Shown here piece after piece: positions 34,792 to 43,667 of a stretch of DNA of 64,000 nucleotides. The stretch is from Acidobacteriota bacterium (GTDB lineage: Bacteria > Acidobacteriota > Blastocatellia > Pyrinomonadales > Pyrinomonadaceae), in assembly GCA_019639195.1 (NCBI GenBank), contig JAHBSI010000004.1, positions 124,001-188,000 of the forward strand, read 5' to 3'. The stretch's first letter is position 1; each line of letters starts with the position of its first letter. The notes under the pieces are model-generated. The model saw only the letters and a list, made by a program, of their open reading frames with translations, searched no databases and was not told the DNA's origin. The position numbers were made by a program, and so were the translations under genes.

Positions 34792-36639
34792 ATGTTGAAT
34801 CTCAAGCAGGAAATCTCCAAGATCTCAGTCGTATCGCTCGTCGTGCTCTCAATGCTATGTACGGCGATACCGGCCTCAAGGCCGGTCGCAGCTCAGGACC
34901 TTGTTGCAACGGACAGCATCGCGAGCGGTTCGAGCGCATTCGTCTTTCGCGAATCAAGTAAAAAACCGCAGGCATTCCTTGCCGGCGGCGGAAACGCTTT
35001 TGTTCGCGAGGGCGGCGGTGGTGCCCGGGCAAACCGACGAACTAACGCACAGATAGTCTCAGCCGCGAAAAAGAAACGTCTTGCTGCCGCCGCTGCACGT
35101 AAGCGTGCAATGGCCGCCGCCAGAACGAAAAAGTTGAAGCTGTCGAATGACCTGGCAAAAGCAGGTGAGAATGATCTGGACGCGGGACGCACTGATGATG
35201 CGATCAAGAATTTTCGAGCGTCTTTGAAAGAGAATCCGGGGAACACCCGCGCGTCCGCCGGATTGAGCGAGGCCTTGACCGATCAGGGGATGACTCTTGC
35301 GGGCGACACGAACAACTCTGCTGCGATCGCTCCACTCGAAGAGGCCGTTAAACTCGACAAGACGAACTCCGAGGCATTCGCGAAGCTCGGAGCTGTTTAC
35401 GCGGCAAATGGAGACTTTCCTGCGGCGACTAAGAATTACTCACAGGCGATCGCACTCGACAAAGACCTTGTCGGCTTGAACGCACCGCTTGGCCTCGCGT
35501 ATCTCGATTCCGGAGATATTGGAAAGGCCGATGCCTGTCTAACTCTTGCGACCCGCGGTGCCGTAGAGACAGTTGATTCAAAGATGCTCGAGGGACGGAT
35601 CCGACTCAAGCAGAATCGGAATAACGAGGCACTTGCTGCTTTCGATAAAGCCTTACAGCTGGACCCGCAAAATGCGTCCGCCGCCTATTATCGCGGCCAG
35701 GCGTATTCGCGTATGGACGAGCCGGCGAATATGATCAATTCGTACAAGCAAGCTCTGAATCTCGAACCGAATTATGCTCCGGCAGCTTTCGACCTCGGCG
35801 TAGCCTATTACAACGCGGGCGACTACCAGAACGCCGCGAACTCGTATGAGATCGTCGTTCGTGAGGATCCGCAGAATGCTCAGGCTCACGCAAACCTCGC
35901 GAGCTCGTATCGTCAGCTTGAGCGGTACGAAGAAGCGAATGCTCAATACAAATTGGCTTCCGAGAAGATCAAGACCGACGCGCTTTACAGCGAATGGGGC
36001 TATTGCCTCGGGAAAGTGAACGACTGGAACGGTGCGTCGGCTCGACTTCTGGCAGCAAGGGACCTGAATCCTGCTGCGGTCAATGATTCGAACATCTCGT
36101 GGGCGTATTACAATCAGGCGGTCGAGCAGCAAAAGACATCGCCGTCCGCGGCAAAAGCCAACTTCGAGTTGAGCCGCACCTTCGCCGCAAAAGCTGTACA
36201 GCAGGATCCAAAGCTCGATGCGGCATTCCTGAATCTCGGTTCGACCGAGAATCGGCTTGGGAACTATTCGGCAGCCGTTAGTGCGCTAAAGAGTGCCCTA
36301 AATCTCCGCAGCGATTGGGTGGTCGCGATGAATCAGCTTGGCGTGGGTTATCGCGGAATGAATAATTTCAGCGAGGCGATCTCGATCCTAAAACGCGCGA
36401 CGGACCTGGATAGCAACTACGTCGTTGGACTTTTCAATCTAGGCGAGGCATACAACGCGAGCGGTGATAAGAAGGCCGCGAGACGCATTCAGGATCGTCT
36501 TGGAAAGCTCGACGCCTCGCTTGCGAATGTCCTTGGCGATGTCTTTAAGGGCAAGATCTCTATCGACGGCCTTACCCGCGGCCTCGGGAATGAGGTGCCG
36601 AAAGTGCCGAAGATACCGAAGGTAAAGCTGCCTTACTGA
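34792..36639 (+). CDS. Exported TPR-repeat protein (paralogue B)
   Basis: Secreted or periplasmic protein of 615 residues. The signal peptide ends near residue 35 (ASRPVAAQ), followed by SGSSAFVFRESS and then a second, weaker copy GGNAFVREGGG. A Lys/Arg/Ala-rich helix (about 80-115) precedes about 12 TPRs, including AYYRGQAYSRMDEP and NLGEAYNASGDKKAAR, and the C-terminus ends PKVPKIPKVKLPY. It shares layout and the FVFR motif with the gene at 31892. The ATG at 34792 is preferred over GTG at 34783 because AGGTG lies 6 nt upstream. It follows murB by 19 bp and ends at a terminator. Confidence 0.9.
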   Translation: MLNLKQEISKISVVSLVVLSMLCTAIPASRPVAAQDLVATDSIASGSSAFVFRESSKKPQAFLAGGGNAFVREGGGGARANRRTNAQIVSAAKKKRLAAAAARKRAMAAARTKKLKLSNDLAKAGENDLDAGRTDDAIKNFRASLKENPGNTRASAGLSEALTDQGMTLAGDTNNSAAIAPLEEAVKLDKTNSEAFAKLGAVYAANGDFPAATKNYSQAIALDKDLVGLNAPLGLAYLDSGDIGKADACLTLATRGAVETVDSKMLEGRIRLKQNRNNEALAAFDKALQLDPQNASAAYYRGQAYSRMDEPANMINSYKQALNLEPNYAPAAFDLGVAYYNAGDYQNAANSYEIVVREDPQNAQAHANLASSYRQLERYEEANAQYKLASEKIKTDALYSEWGYCLGKVNDWNGASARLLAARDLNPAAVNDSNISWAYYNQAVEQQKTSPSAAKANFELSRTFAAKAVQQDPKLDAAFLNLGSTENRLGNYSAAVSALKSALNLRSDWVVAMNQLGVGYRGMNNFSEAISILKRATDLDSNYVVGLFNLGEAYNASGDKKAARRIQDRLGKLDASLANVLGDVFKGKISIDGLTRGLGNEVPKVPKIPKVKLPY

Positions 36640-36658
36640 TCTGGCGAGAAAATAAAGG

Positions 36659-36690
36659 TGGAGCGGTTCGATATGGTCCGCTCCATTTTT
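36659..36690 (+). terminator. Rho-independent terminator after the TPR-murB-TPR group
   Basis: TGGAGCGG pairs with CCGCTCCA across an 11-nt loop and is followed by five T. A TATAAT (36692-36697) begins right behind it and may be the -10 element of carB, although no good -35 is seen. Confidence 0.9.
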
Positions 36691-36711
36691 ATATAATCGT
36701 AAACTTACAAA

Positions 36712-39700
36712 ATGCCGCGTAGAGACGATATAAACAAGATCCTTATCGTGGGCTCCGGACCGATAGTCATCGGGCAGGCCTGCGAGTTTGATTACTCCGG
36801 CACTCAGGCCTGCCGTGCCTTGAAGCAGGAAGGTTTCACGGTCGTGCTGGTAAATTCGAACCCGGCGACCATAATGACCGATCCCGAGATCGCCGATCGA
36901 ACCTATATCGAGCCGCTCACCGTTGAAGCTCTTACCGCGATCATCGAAAAAGAACGTCCGGATGCGGTGCTGCCAACAGTTGGCGGACAGACCGGCCTTA
37001 ACCTTTCGGTCGAACTCTACGAACAAGGCGTTTTTGATAAATACGGTGTCAAGATGATCGGTGCGAACATCGACGCCATCAAGGTCGGCGAAGACCGCGA
37101 GCTTTTCAAGGCGGCGATGGACGAGATCGGCATCCAATCGCCAAAAGGCGGTTTCGCGCACACTTGGCAGGAGGCGAAAAAGATCGTCGAGGAGATCGGC
37201 TATCCTGCGATCGTCCGGCCTAGTTTCACGCTTGGCGGTACGGGCGGCGGCACAGCATTCAACCCTGAAGAATTCGAAGAGATCGCACGCGGCGGCCTTG
37301 CCGCTTCGCCTACTTCGCAGATCCTTGTCGAAGAATCGATCCTCGGCTGGAAGGAATACGAGCTCGAGGTGATGCGTGACCTGAACGACAATGTGGTCAT
37401 CATATGTTCGATCGAGAATTTCGATCCGATGGGCGTTCACACCGGCGATTCGATCACGGTCGCGCCTGCCCAGACGCTCTCTGACGTCGAATATCAACGC
37501 CTGCGTGATATGTCGAAGGCGTGCATTCGCAGGGTCGGCGTTGAAACCGGCGGATCGAACATACAGTTTGCGGTCAATCCCTCGAATGGCGACATTCGGA
37601 TCATCGAGATGAACCCGCGCGTCTCGCGTTCATCGGCACTTGCGTCAAAGGCGACGGGCTTTCCCATAGCGAAGATCGCGGCAAAACTCGCGGTCGGTTA
37701 CACGCTAGATGAGATCCCGAACGACATCACAAAGAAGACGCCTGCTTCGTTTGAGCCGACGATCGATTATGTCGTGACGAAGCTGCCGAAATGGGCGTTT
37801 GAGAAGTTTCCCGGTGCGGAAGATGTCCTCGGTACGCAGATGAAGTCGGTTGGTGAGGCGATGGCGATCGGCCGAACATTCAAGGAATCGCTCTTCAAGG
37901 GCCTGCGGTCGCTTGAGGCCGTTAAGCCATTGCGTCTGCACGACGTTCCTGATGAAGAGCTCCAGCGTAAGCTTGCCCGCCCGAACTCGAACAGATTCTC
38001 GTACCTGACCTATGCCCTCCAGAACGGATATTCGATAGAGGAACTTTATCGCTTGACGCGGATCGACCCGTGGTTCCTTGATCAGGTCAAGCAGGTGATG
38101 GAATTGCAGGCCGAGATCGACGGGCGTCCGGTCGTCGAATATTCTGCCGAAGAGCTTAGAAAGGCGAAGGAGTTCGGGCTCTCCGACCGGCGTTTGTTCT
38201 ATCTCTCGGGCGATGATGAGACCTCGGTTCGCGACAATCGAAAGGCGAAGGGAATAACGCCTGTCTATAAACGCGTCGATACGTGCGGTGCCGAATTCGA
38301 ATCCTTCACGCCGTATCTATACTCGACCTATGAGCAGGAATGTGAGGCGGCACCGACCGATCGGCGAAAGATAATGATCCTCGGTTCGGGGCCAAATCGC
38401 ATCGGGCAGGGAATTGAGTTCGACTATTGCTGCTGTCACGCTAGCTTTGCCCTGCGGGATGCGGACTTCGAGACGATAATGGTCAACTGCAACCCCGAGA
38501 CCGTCTCGACCGATTACGACACGAGCGACCGGCTGTATTTCGAGCCGCTGACATTCGAGGATGTGATGAACATCGTCGATGTCGAAAAACCTGAGGGCGT
38601 GATCGTCCAATTCGGCGGACAAACGCCGTTGAATCTTGCGAATCGCCTGCATCGGGCCGGCGTTCCGATCATCGGGACCTCGCCTGATTCGATCGACCTT
38701 GCCGAGGACCGAAAACGCTTTGGAGCCTTGCTCGAAGATCTGAAGATCCCGTGTCCAGAGAATTCAAGTGTTACATCAGCAGAAGAGGCGAAAGCTGTTG
38801 CAAAACAAATAGGTTATCCGATCGTCGTGCGGCCGAGCTTCGTGCTTGGCGGCCGTGCGATGGCCATCGTTTATGACGAGGCCTCGCTCGACGAATATAT
38901 GCGAACGGCGACCGATGCCTCGCCGGAAAAACCGATCCTGATCGACAAATTTCTCGAGCGTGCGGCCGAGATCGACGTTGATGCTATCGCGGACGAAACC
39001 GCGGTCGTGATCGCCGGCATTCAGGAGCACATCGAAGAGGCCGGCATCCATTCCGGCGATTCGTCGAGCGTTCTGCCGCCTCAGAAGGTCGCAGAGGAGC
39101 ACCTGGATACCATCAAGCATTACACGCGGCTGCTGGCCCGCGGATTGTCCGTGAAAGGGCTGATGAATATACAGTTCGCGATAAAGGACGACCGCGTTTT
39201 CGTGCTCGAGGTGAATCCGCGTGCGTCTCGGACGGTTCCGTTCGTTGCAAAGGCGACGGGCGTTCCGATCGCGAAGATCGCTTCGCTGATCATGGCCGGA
39301 GAAAAGACCTTGGCTGAATTCGGGCTGCCGGAAGTTCTGTCCGTGCCGAATATTTTCGTGAAGTCGCCCGTCTTCCCGTTCAAAAAGTTTGCGGGTGTCG
39401 ATCCCGTTCTAGGCCCTGAGATGCACTCGACCGGCGAGGTTATGGGCGTCGGCACGTCATTTGGCGAAGCTTACGGAAAGGCGATGGAAGGCGCCGGTCT
39501 TGCGCTGCCTTTGGCTGGACGTGCATTCGTCTCGGTCAATGACGCCGATAAAGGCCAGGCCGTTAAGATCGCGAGGCGTTTGAGCAAGCTCGGATTCGCT
39601 CTTGTCGCGACGCACGGCACCGCGATCCGGCTGCGTGAAGTTGGGCTCGAATGCGAGAGCGTTTTCAAGGTCAACGAAGGCCGCCCGAATATCGCCGACC

Positions 39701-39942
39701 TCATCCGCCAGGGCGAGGTCGCCCTGATCATCAACACCGCCCTTGGCAAGACATCATTCTACGACGAAAAGGCGATCCGCAAGGCCGCATTGCAGTTCAA
39801 CGTCCCGTGCGTCACCACCATCACCGGTGCGGAAGCCCTTGTCGAGGCCATTGGTTTCAAGATGGCCCAGAAGGCTTTTGCGGCCCGCAGCCTGCAGGAG
39901 ATCCACTCGGCCAGGTCCCTTGAAGCCGAATCCGCCGGTTAG
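36712..39942 (+). CDS. carB: Carbamoyl-phosphate synthase large subunit
   Basis: Makes carbamoyl phosphate from ammonia (supplied by CarA), bicarbonate and two ATP, for arginine and pyrimidine synthesis. Two homologous ATP-grasp halves are visible: [19 protein letters not shown] (residue 10) and [19 protein letters not shown] (about 556). Each has a PSFxLGG ATP loop ([11 protein letters not shown] near 172, [10 protein letters not shown] near 710). The C-terminal regulatory MGS-like domain starts near 940. At 1,076 residues it is full length. carA is not in the window; in this organism the two subunits appear to be encoded apart. Confidence 0.98.
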   Translation: MPRRDDINKILIVGSGPIVIGQACEFDYSGTQACRALKQEGFTVVLVNSNPATIMTDPEIADRTYIEPLTVEALTAIIEKERPDAVLPTVGGQTGLNLSVELYEQGVFDKYGVKMIGANIDAIKVGEDRELFKAAMDEIGIQSPKGGFAHTWQEAKKIVEEIGYPAIVRPSFTLGGTGGGTAFNPEEFEEIARGGLAASPTSQILVEESILGWKEYELEVMRDLNDNVVIICSIENFDPMGVHTGDSITVAPAQTLSDVEYQRLRDMSKACIRRVGVETGGSNIQFAVNPSNGDIRIIEMNPRVSRSSALASKATGFPIAKIAAKLAVGYTLDEIPNDITKKTPASFEPTIDYVVTKLPKWAFEKFPGAEDVLGTQMKSVGEAMAIGRTFKESLFKGLRSLEAVKPLRLHDVPDEELQRKLARPNSNRFSYLTYALQNGYSIEELYRLTRIDPWFLDQVKQVMELQAEIDGRPVVEYSAEELRKAKEFGLSDRRLFYLSGDDETSVRDNRKAKGITPVYKRVDTCGAEFESFTPYLYSTYEQECEAAPTDRRKIMILGSGPNRIGQGIEFDYCCCHASFALRDADFETIMVNCNPETVSTDYDTSDRLYFEPLTFEDVMNIVDVEKPEGVIVQFGGQTPLNLANRLHRAGVPIIGTSPDSIDLAEDRKRFGALLEDLKIPCPENSSVTSAEEAKAVAKQIGYPIVVRPSFVLGGRAMAIVYDEASLDEYMRTATDASPEKPILIDKFLERAAEIDVDAIADETAVVIAGIQEHIEEAGIHSGDSSSVLPPQKVAEEHLDTIKHYTRLLARGLSVKGLMNIQFAIKDDRVFVLEVNPRASRTVPFVAKATGVPIAKIASLIMAGEKTLAEFGLPEVLSVPNIFVKSPVFPFKKFAGVDPVLGPEMHSTGEVMGVGTSFGEAYGKAMEGAGLALPLAGRAFVSVNDADKGQAVKIARRLSKLGFALVATHGTAIRLREVGLECESVFKVNEGRPNIADLIRQGEVALIINTALGKTSFYDEKAIRKAALQFNVPCVTTITGAEALVEAIGFKMAQKAFAARSLQEIHSARSLEAESAG

Positions 39943-40030
39943 CCGCCGCGTTTTTCGCGGCCGATCCGCCTTCCACAGCATTCTCCGAAGCGCCCCGCGT
40001 GCTCCATCTCTTCTGCATTTTGTGCGGACT

Positions 40031-40084
40031 GTGTCGTTTTGTGCGTTTTGTGTCGTTTTGTGCGTTCTGTGTCGATCCGTGCGG
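40031..40084. repeat. 19-bp tandem repeat in the carB downstream gap
   Basis: The unit GTGTCGTTTTGTGCGTTTT occurs at 40031-40049 and, with one late mismatch, at 40050-40068; a partial third copy follows. The rest of the 391-bp gap (39943-40333) shows no credible gene: open frames there have no ribosome-binding site or family resemblance. Confidence 0.7.
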
Positions 40085-40333
40085 ACTGTACTTCTCCGAA
40101 GCCACGCACTCGGCTACGATAGCTATGGGTTGAGGGCCTGAGCGACAAATGGTTACGTTGAATATGAGACAAGCAGTTTGGTTCGTGGCAGATGTCGTGG
40201 AATGCCCGAACGAACATTGGCGTAAGTGGTCCGGAGCTTACTGGAAATACGCCAGTTTGGCGGCCTTGGGAAAGCAACCAAGTGTTGGGTCGTCTGCATC
40301 TAGGTTTGAAACCACAGCGGAGGCTTTTGTGCG

Positions 40334-41008
40334 ATGAAGTTTCGATATTTTCTATATGCCGGTGCTCTAACTTTTCTTACGATATTCTCGGCGCTCGGAC
40401 AGGCGCCGGAGCTCAAGCGGATCGACGGCGCTGCCGACACGTCCGAATATAGCAAGTTGGTCGCGCAGATCCGTTCGGGCGATAAGACGGTTGATCTTGT
40501 TAAGCTGCGTTCGGCCTATATGGACTGGATGAATGACGAATGCAACGTCACAACGGCCCCGAAACGCGACGAGATGGTCAAGGCCTTCGAGGCCAAGGAT
40601 TATAAGAGATTTGTCGAGCTTTCGGAGGCAGTTCTTGCGTTCGAGTATGTAAACAGGTCGCTGCACAACGCCCTTGCGATAGCGTACGCGGAGCTCGGCA
40701 ATACGGAAAAAGCAAAATATCATCAAGATCTCTCAAAGGCATTGGTCAAGGCGATCCTGGATTCAGGCGACGGCAAATCGGCGAAGACGGCTTATCGGGT
40801 GCACAGCATCCGCGAAGAGTACTTTGTAATGAAAGAGCTCGGCTATCAGACCTCAGGCCAGGCGCTTGTTTTTGAAAAAGACCTGGGCTCGTTCGATATC
40901 CTTACCGGTAAGAACTCCAAAGGCGAAACGGTCTCCCTTTATTTCGACATAAACCCCTGGTGGGTCGGCTCCACGGCGTCGAAACCCTGCAAGGTGAAGA
41001 AGAAGTAA
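40334..41008 (+). CDS. Exported protein resembling DUF4919, unknown function
   Basis: Protein of 224 residues with a signal peptide (MKFRYFLYAGALTFLTIFSALGQ). The mature part is mostly helical and TPR-like around residues 75-125 (DYKRFVELSEAVL and HNALAIAYAELGNTEKA). It ends with a beta-type segment including ETVSLYFDINPWWVG and a Lys tail. The length, exported nature and YFDINPWW ending remind me of DUF4919 proteins, but I hold this assignment lightly. It stands at the edge of an accessory patch with repeats on both sides. Confidence 0.8.
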   Translation: MKFRYFLYAGALTFLTIFSALGQAPELKRIDGAADTSEYSKLVAQIRSGDKTVDLVKLRSAYMDWMNDECNVTTAPKRDEMVKAFEAKDYKRFVELSEAVLAFEYVNRSLHNALAIAYAELGNTEKAKYHQDLSKALVKAILDSGDGKSAKTAYRVHSIREEYFVMKELGYQTSGQALVFEKDLGSFDILTGKNSKGETVSLYFDINPWWVGSTASKPCKVKKK

Positions 41009-41337
41009 GCTCGAGTTTCAACCAGCCAACAGTCAGGAATGTTGACCAAGCGGAACGTTCGATCTTGAGAAAGTGTCAGCTCCGTCAGTTTGTCTTTACA
41101 GCAAAACTCTTCGAGAAATTTCCTGCCGTCTTCCGTCACGACCAATGTCCTACTAATTCCTGCTCGGACAACTTAGTAACGTGTTGATACCGAGCGCAGC
41201 TCATCGCAGCCAACATGTAAGGAGCTCCGCTTCGGAGAAGGCAGGGCTCTTATATTTTTGGACACGTCGGAACATAATGAGTCATACTCAATTACCGAGT
41301 CAGGTGCCACCACGATAGTTTAAATGCAGGATGATGA
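41009..41337. other. Gene-free stretch after the DUF4919-like gene
   Basis: No credible ORF, RNA gene or promoter was found here. The only structure noted is a small hairpin with CTCCG/CGGAG arms near 41224-41236. Base composition varies along it, which suits a decaying or recombined region. Confidence 0.4.
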
Positions 41338-41523
41338 AACGCCCCGCCTCCGGCTCGGCTTCCCCCGGATCCGGACGCTTGGCGGTCGATTGGGGCAGGG
41401 GTGGGTGCGGTTGGAGGGGCCTTAGGAGCAGTCGCGGCGTCCCTGGACGCCAACAACCGTCTCAGGCCCAACGTGCCAGCCACTGCCGAGACCTATCCCT
41501 TGGACAGGTTGGCCGCCAGATAA
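41338..41523 (+). pseudogene. Orphan coding fragment, start missing
   Basis: A GC-rich frame is open from just after a TGA at 41335-41337 to TAA at 41521-41523 and has no good start. It translates to a Pro-rich stretch, a Gly/Ala-rich run (GAGVGAVGGALGAVAAS) and a tail NNRLRPNVPATAETYPLDR. The codon positions look coding (G-rich first position) and differ sharply from the AT-rich DNA that follows. It may be the 3' remnant of a larger gene; the family was not recognised. A minus-strand open frame over the same DNA is less convincing. Confidence 0.4.
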
Positions 41524-41579
41524 ATATCCGAATGGAACTAGCGTGCCTAAATAAATCACCAATAGACTTAATGTGAAAA

Positions 41580-41849
41580 ATGGTTGGAAAAAAAATATCA
41601 TCTACGGATTGGCGAAGACAAGGACAAGAAAAGTATTTAACTAAGGTTAGTCTAGTCGAAAAAGAGTACTCACCTTACAGGCAGGATTGGGATCACGATC
41701 ACTGTGAATTCTGTGGCTCTAAATTTTCTTTGGATAAGCATGATCTACACCATGGCTACGCGACCACAGACTGCTACCATTGGATCTGTGAGCAATGCTT
41801 TGAAGATTTTAGCGATGAATACCAATGGAAAGTAGAACCAATACCCTAA
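41580..41849 (+). CDS. Small putative zinc-binding protein
   Basis: An 89-residue protein with CEFCGSKF near residue 42 and CYHWICEQCFEDF near 66, a pattern of paired cysteines suggesting a zinc site. The opening STDWRRQGQEKYLTKVSL and the WDHDHCEFCG segment resemble small uncharacterised bacterial proteins of unknown role. The DNA is clearly more AT-rich than the chromosome around it, suggesting transfer. The ATG has only a poor ribosome-binding site. Confidence 0.72.
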   Translation: MVGKKISSTDWRRQGQEKYLTKVSLVEKEYSPYRQDWDHDHCEFCGSKFSLDKHDLHHGYATTDCYHWICEQCFEDFSDEYQWKVEPIP

Positions 41850-41850
41850 C

Positions 41851-42042
41851 GTGAAGATTAGTGGTAGAACCGGGTTCATCCGGAAGTCACGCGAAGGCTG
41901 TGCCGAAGAAATATCCGCGTGTGTTCAAATTTGTTCTAAAGCGGAATACGATCCTGATCTGAGGAATATCTGGGGCGGAAGCACCGAAGTATGTATGAGA
42001 GGCTGTGTTTCCGAGAGATGTAAAAAAGGACTTAAGTTTTAA
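41851..42042 (+). CDS. Small Cys-rich hypothetical protein
   Basis: A 63-residue frame beginning with GTG 1 bp after the previous stop. It contains five cysteines (CAEEISACVQIC near 17-28, then CMRGCVSERCKKG). No family is recognised. Tight coupling to the flanking small genes and similar AT-rich composition support it; the weak start and short length count against it. Confidence 0.5.
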   Translation: MKISGRTGFIRKSREGCAEEISACVQICSKAEYDPDLRNIWGGSTEVCMRGCVSERCKKGLKF

Positions 42043-42053
42043 GGCAAGGTCGC

Positions 42054-42311
42054 ATGAAAGACGAAGATATTGACACAAGGCTCTTGAGGAATGTTGGGAG
42101 CGATTGGAGAAAAGTTGCCAGGGTTGTGGGAATGACGATGATACAGATCGATCCGGAAGCAAGGCGGGGCCAAGACGATCTATATTTTGCAGGCAGAATT
42201 ATAAGTTTGATCGAACGAGGATTTGTTGAGGCATCTGGCGAGGTGATCCATTTACGAGAAACTGAAATCAGAATACGAGAAACTGAAATCAGACAGAAGC
42301 GGACAGGCTGA
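42054..42311 (+). CDS. Small hypothetical protein, DUF3658-like
   Basis: An 85-residue protein, MKDEDIDTRLLRNVGSDWRK followed by VARVVGMTM and DDLYFAGRIISLIERGFVEA. This pattern resembles the DUF3658-type small helical domain (a 'sWRKVAxVvG ... d..fa.Ri..L...G.leA' layout), recalled rather than searched. The C-terminus contains a short internal repeat, RETEIR twice. AAGG precedes the ATG. It ends the AT-rich run of three small genes. Confidence 0.7.
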   Translation: MKDEDIDTRLLRNVGSDWRKVARVVGMTMIQIDPEARRGQDDLYFAGRIISLIERGFVEASGEVIHLRETEIRIRETEIRQKRTG

Positions 42312-42495
42312 GAACGCCGCGGTAGGGAGGATGGTAACGAAGGGAAGCGTTGCGAAATGTTCGCAGGAGATGTGGCTGGGCTTAACCACGAATGCACGAA
42401 ACAGGACGCCTTAGTTGCAGAAGTCCGCACGTTAGTAAGGACATCAATCTCGGATCTTCACACTGAATTTCTTGTCGGCGTCGCCTGCTGAATAG

Positions 42496-42611
42496 CCCCT
42501 AGCTTCAGCTAGGGGTAACCGTATTCCCCAAAAACTAACGGGCTTTAGCCCATGTTCGGCTAAAGCCGAACGCTCTTTGAGGCCTTGTTGTCCACTAGCT
42601 AAAGCTAGTGG
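42496..42611. repeat. Cluster of REP-like palindromes
   Basis: Four short inverted repeats lie in tandem: CCCCTAGCT/AGCTAGGGG (42496-42515), GGGCT/AGCCC (42540-42551), GTTCGGCT/AGCCGAAC (42554-42571) and CCACTAGCT/AGCTAGTGG (42592-42611). They share a GCTWWAGC-type centre in alternating orientation, as in REP/BIME elements mobilised by RAYT transposases. No RAYT gene is in the window. The cluster fills the middle of the 493-bp gap 42312-42804. Confidence 0.75.
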
Positions 42612-42650
42612 CAATTCTAGCGTTCCGGTTCGCGCAACGAAAGAGAAAAC

Positions 42651-42687
42651 CGCAAAGAACGCAAAGTTTCCGCAAAGGGACGCAAAG
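42651..42687. repeat. Short CGCAAAG direct repeats
   Basis: CGCAAAG occurs four times at about 10-bp spacing (42651, 42660, 42671, 42681) just after the palindrome cluster. It looks like an intergenic repeat of unknown function. It is too short and irregular to be a CRISPR array. Confidence 0.6.
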
Positions 42688-42804
42688 GAGTGATAATGTC
42701 CGATTCTGTTCCTGCGGCGGATCGGGCCATTCTTGATTTATTGCCGCCGATAATCTAACTTCTTGATAAACACTTCGTTTGTAATACGTTTCAAAAAATA
42801 AAGA

Positions 42805-43659
42805 ATGACTGATACTCACGATCGCGAGATCATCGGCGGCCATTTGCTCGTAATCGGCGGTGCCGAGGATAAGTACAACGAACGGCGGATATTGAAAAAG
42901 TTTCTGGAGCTTGCCGGCGGAACGGACGCGGAGGTTCTGATCATCCCCGTAGCGTCGGACTTCCCAGAATTCGCTGCCGATGTTTATACACAGGCGTTTC
43001 GGAACCTGGGCGTTGCAAGGCCACGCGTTCTCAAAGCAACGTCGCGGCAGGACATTGTTGATGCCGACGTCGATGCACTTCTTGACGGCGTTAACGGCAT
43101 TTTTATGACGGGCGGCGACCAGATGCGGCTTGTGTCCCTGCTCGGCGGCACGAAGCTGGCCGACAGGATCCGCAGCACTGTTCGATCGTCAAATATCGTG
43201 CTTGCGGGAACAAGTGCCGGAGCTGCGGCGATGAGCACGACGATGGTCGTCCGCGGCGAACCAAGCTCGCATCCGTTCAAAGCCGCGGTCCGGCTTTCGC
43301 CCGGCCTCGGGTTCCTGAAGAACATCATCATCGACCAGCATTTTACCGAACGCGGACGCATCAGCCGCCTTGTCACCGCCGTCTCGTACAACCCATACAA
43401 TCTCGGCATCGGGATAGACGAGAATACGGCGATCATTCTCGATGGTAAAGGTTTACTTGAGGTTTTTGGGCAAGGGTCGATCACGATCGTTGACGGTTCA
43501 GCTATTACTTTTAATGAGATAGCGGAAGTTGCTGATAATGAAAGCTTTAGCGTGTGCGGTGTTCAGTTTCATGTCCTAAGAGACGGCCTGGGCTACAATT
43601 ACCTGGACCGTCACGCAATACAGCCTTCCGGCGAATTCCTTTTGCCCGATCTTGGATAG
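42805..43659 (+). CDS. cphB: Cyanophycinase
   Basis: Serine exopeptidase of the S51 type that releases beta-Asp-Arg dipeptides from cyanophycin. The family nucleophile motif GTSAGAAAMS lies near residue 134. GGHLLVIGGAEDK near 11, MTGGDQMRLVSLLGGT near 100 and IIIDQHFTERGRISRL near 172 are further family marks. At 284 residues it is full length, and it has no signal peptide, so it acts on intracellular granules. cphA follows after 8 bp, so the two are almost certainly co-transcribed. Confidence 0.96.
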   Translation: MTDTHDREIIGGHLLVIGGAEDKYNERRILKKFLELAGGTDAEVLIIPVASDFPEFAADVYTQAFRNLGVARPRVLKATSRQDIVDADVDALLDGVNGIFMTGGDQMRLVSLLGGTKLADRIRSTVRSSNIVLAGTSAGAAAMSTTMVVRGEPSSHPFKAAVRLSPGLGFLKNIIIDQHFTERGRISRLVTAVSYNPYNLGIGIDENTAIILDGKGLLEVFGQGSITIVDGSAITFNEIAEVADNESFSVCGVQFHVLRDGLGYNYLDRHAIQPSGEFLLPDLG

Positions 43660-43667
43660 TGCAGCAT

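Noticed and set aside
40149..40337. 62-residue ORF before the DUF4919-like gene
   Set aside because: No ribosome-binding site, no recognisable motif, and it overlaps the next gene start.
41292..41483. Minus-strand Pro-rich ORF opposite the orphan fragment
   Set aside because: Codon-position pattern favours the plus strand; the Pro-rich minus frame is the mirror of a Gly-rich one.
42651..42687. CGCAAAG direct repeats as a mini CRISPR
   Set aside because: The units are 7 bp with spacers of 2-4 bp, and there are no cas genes.
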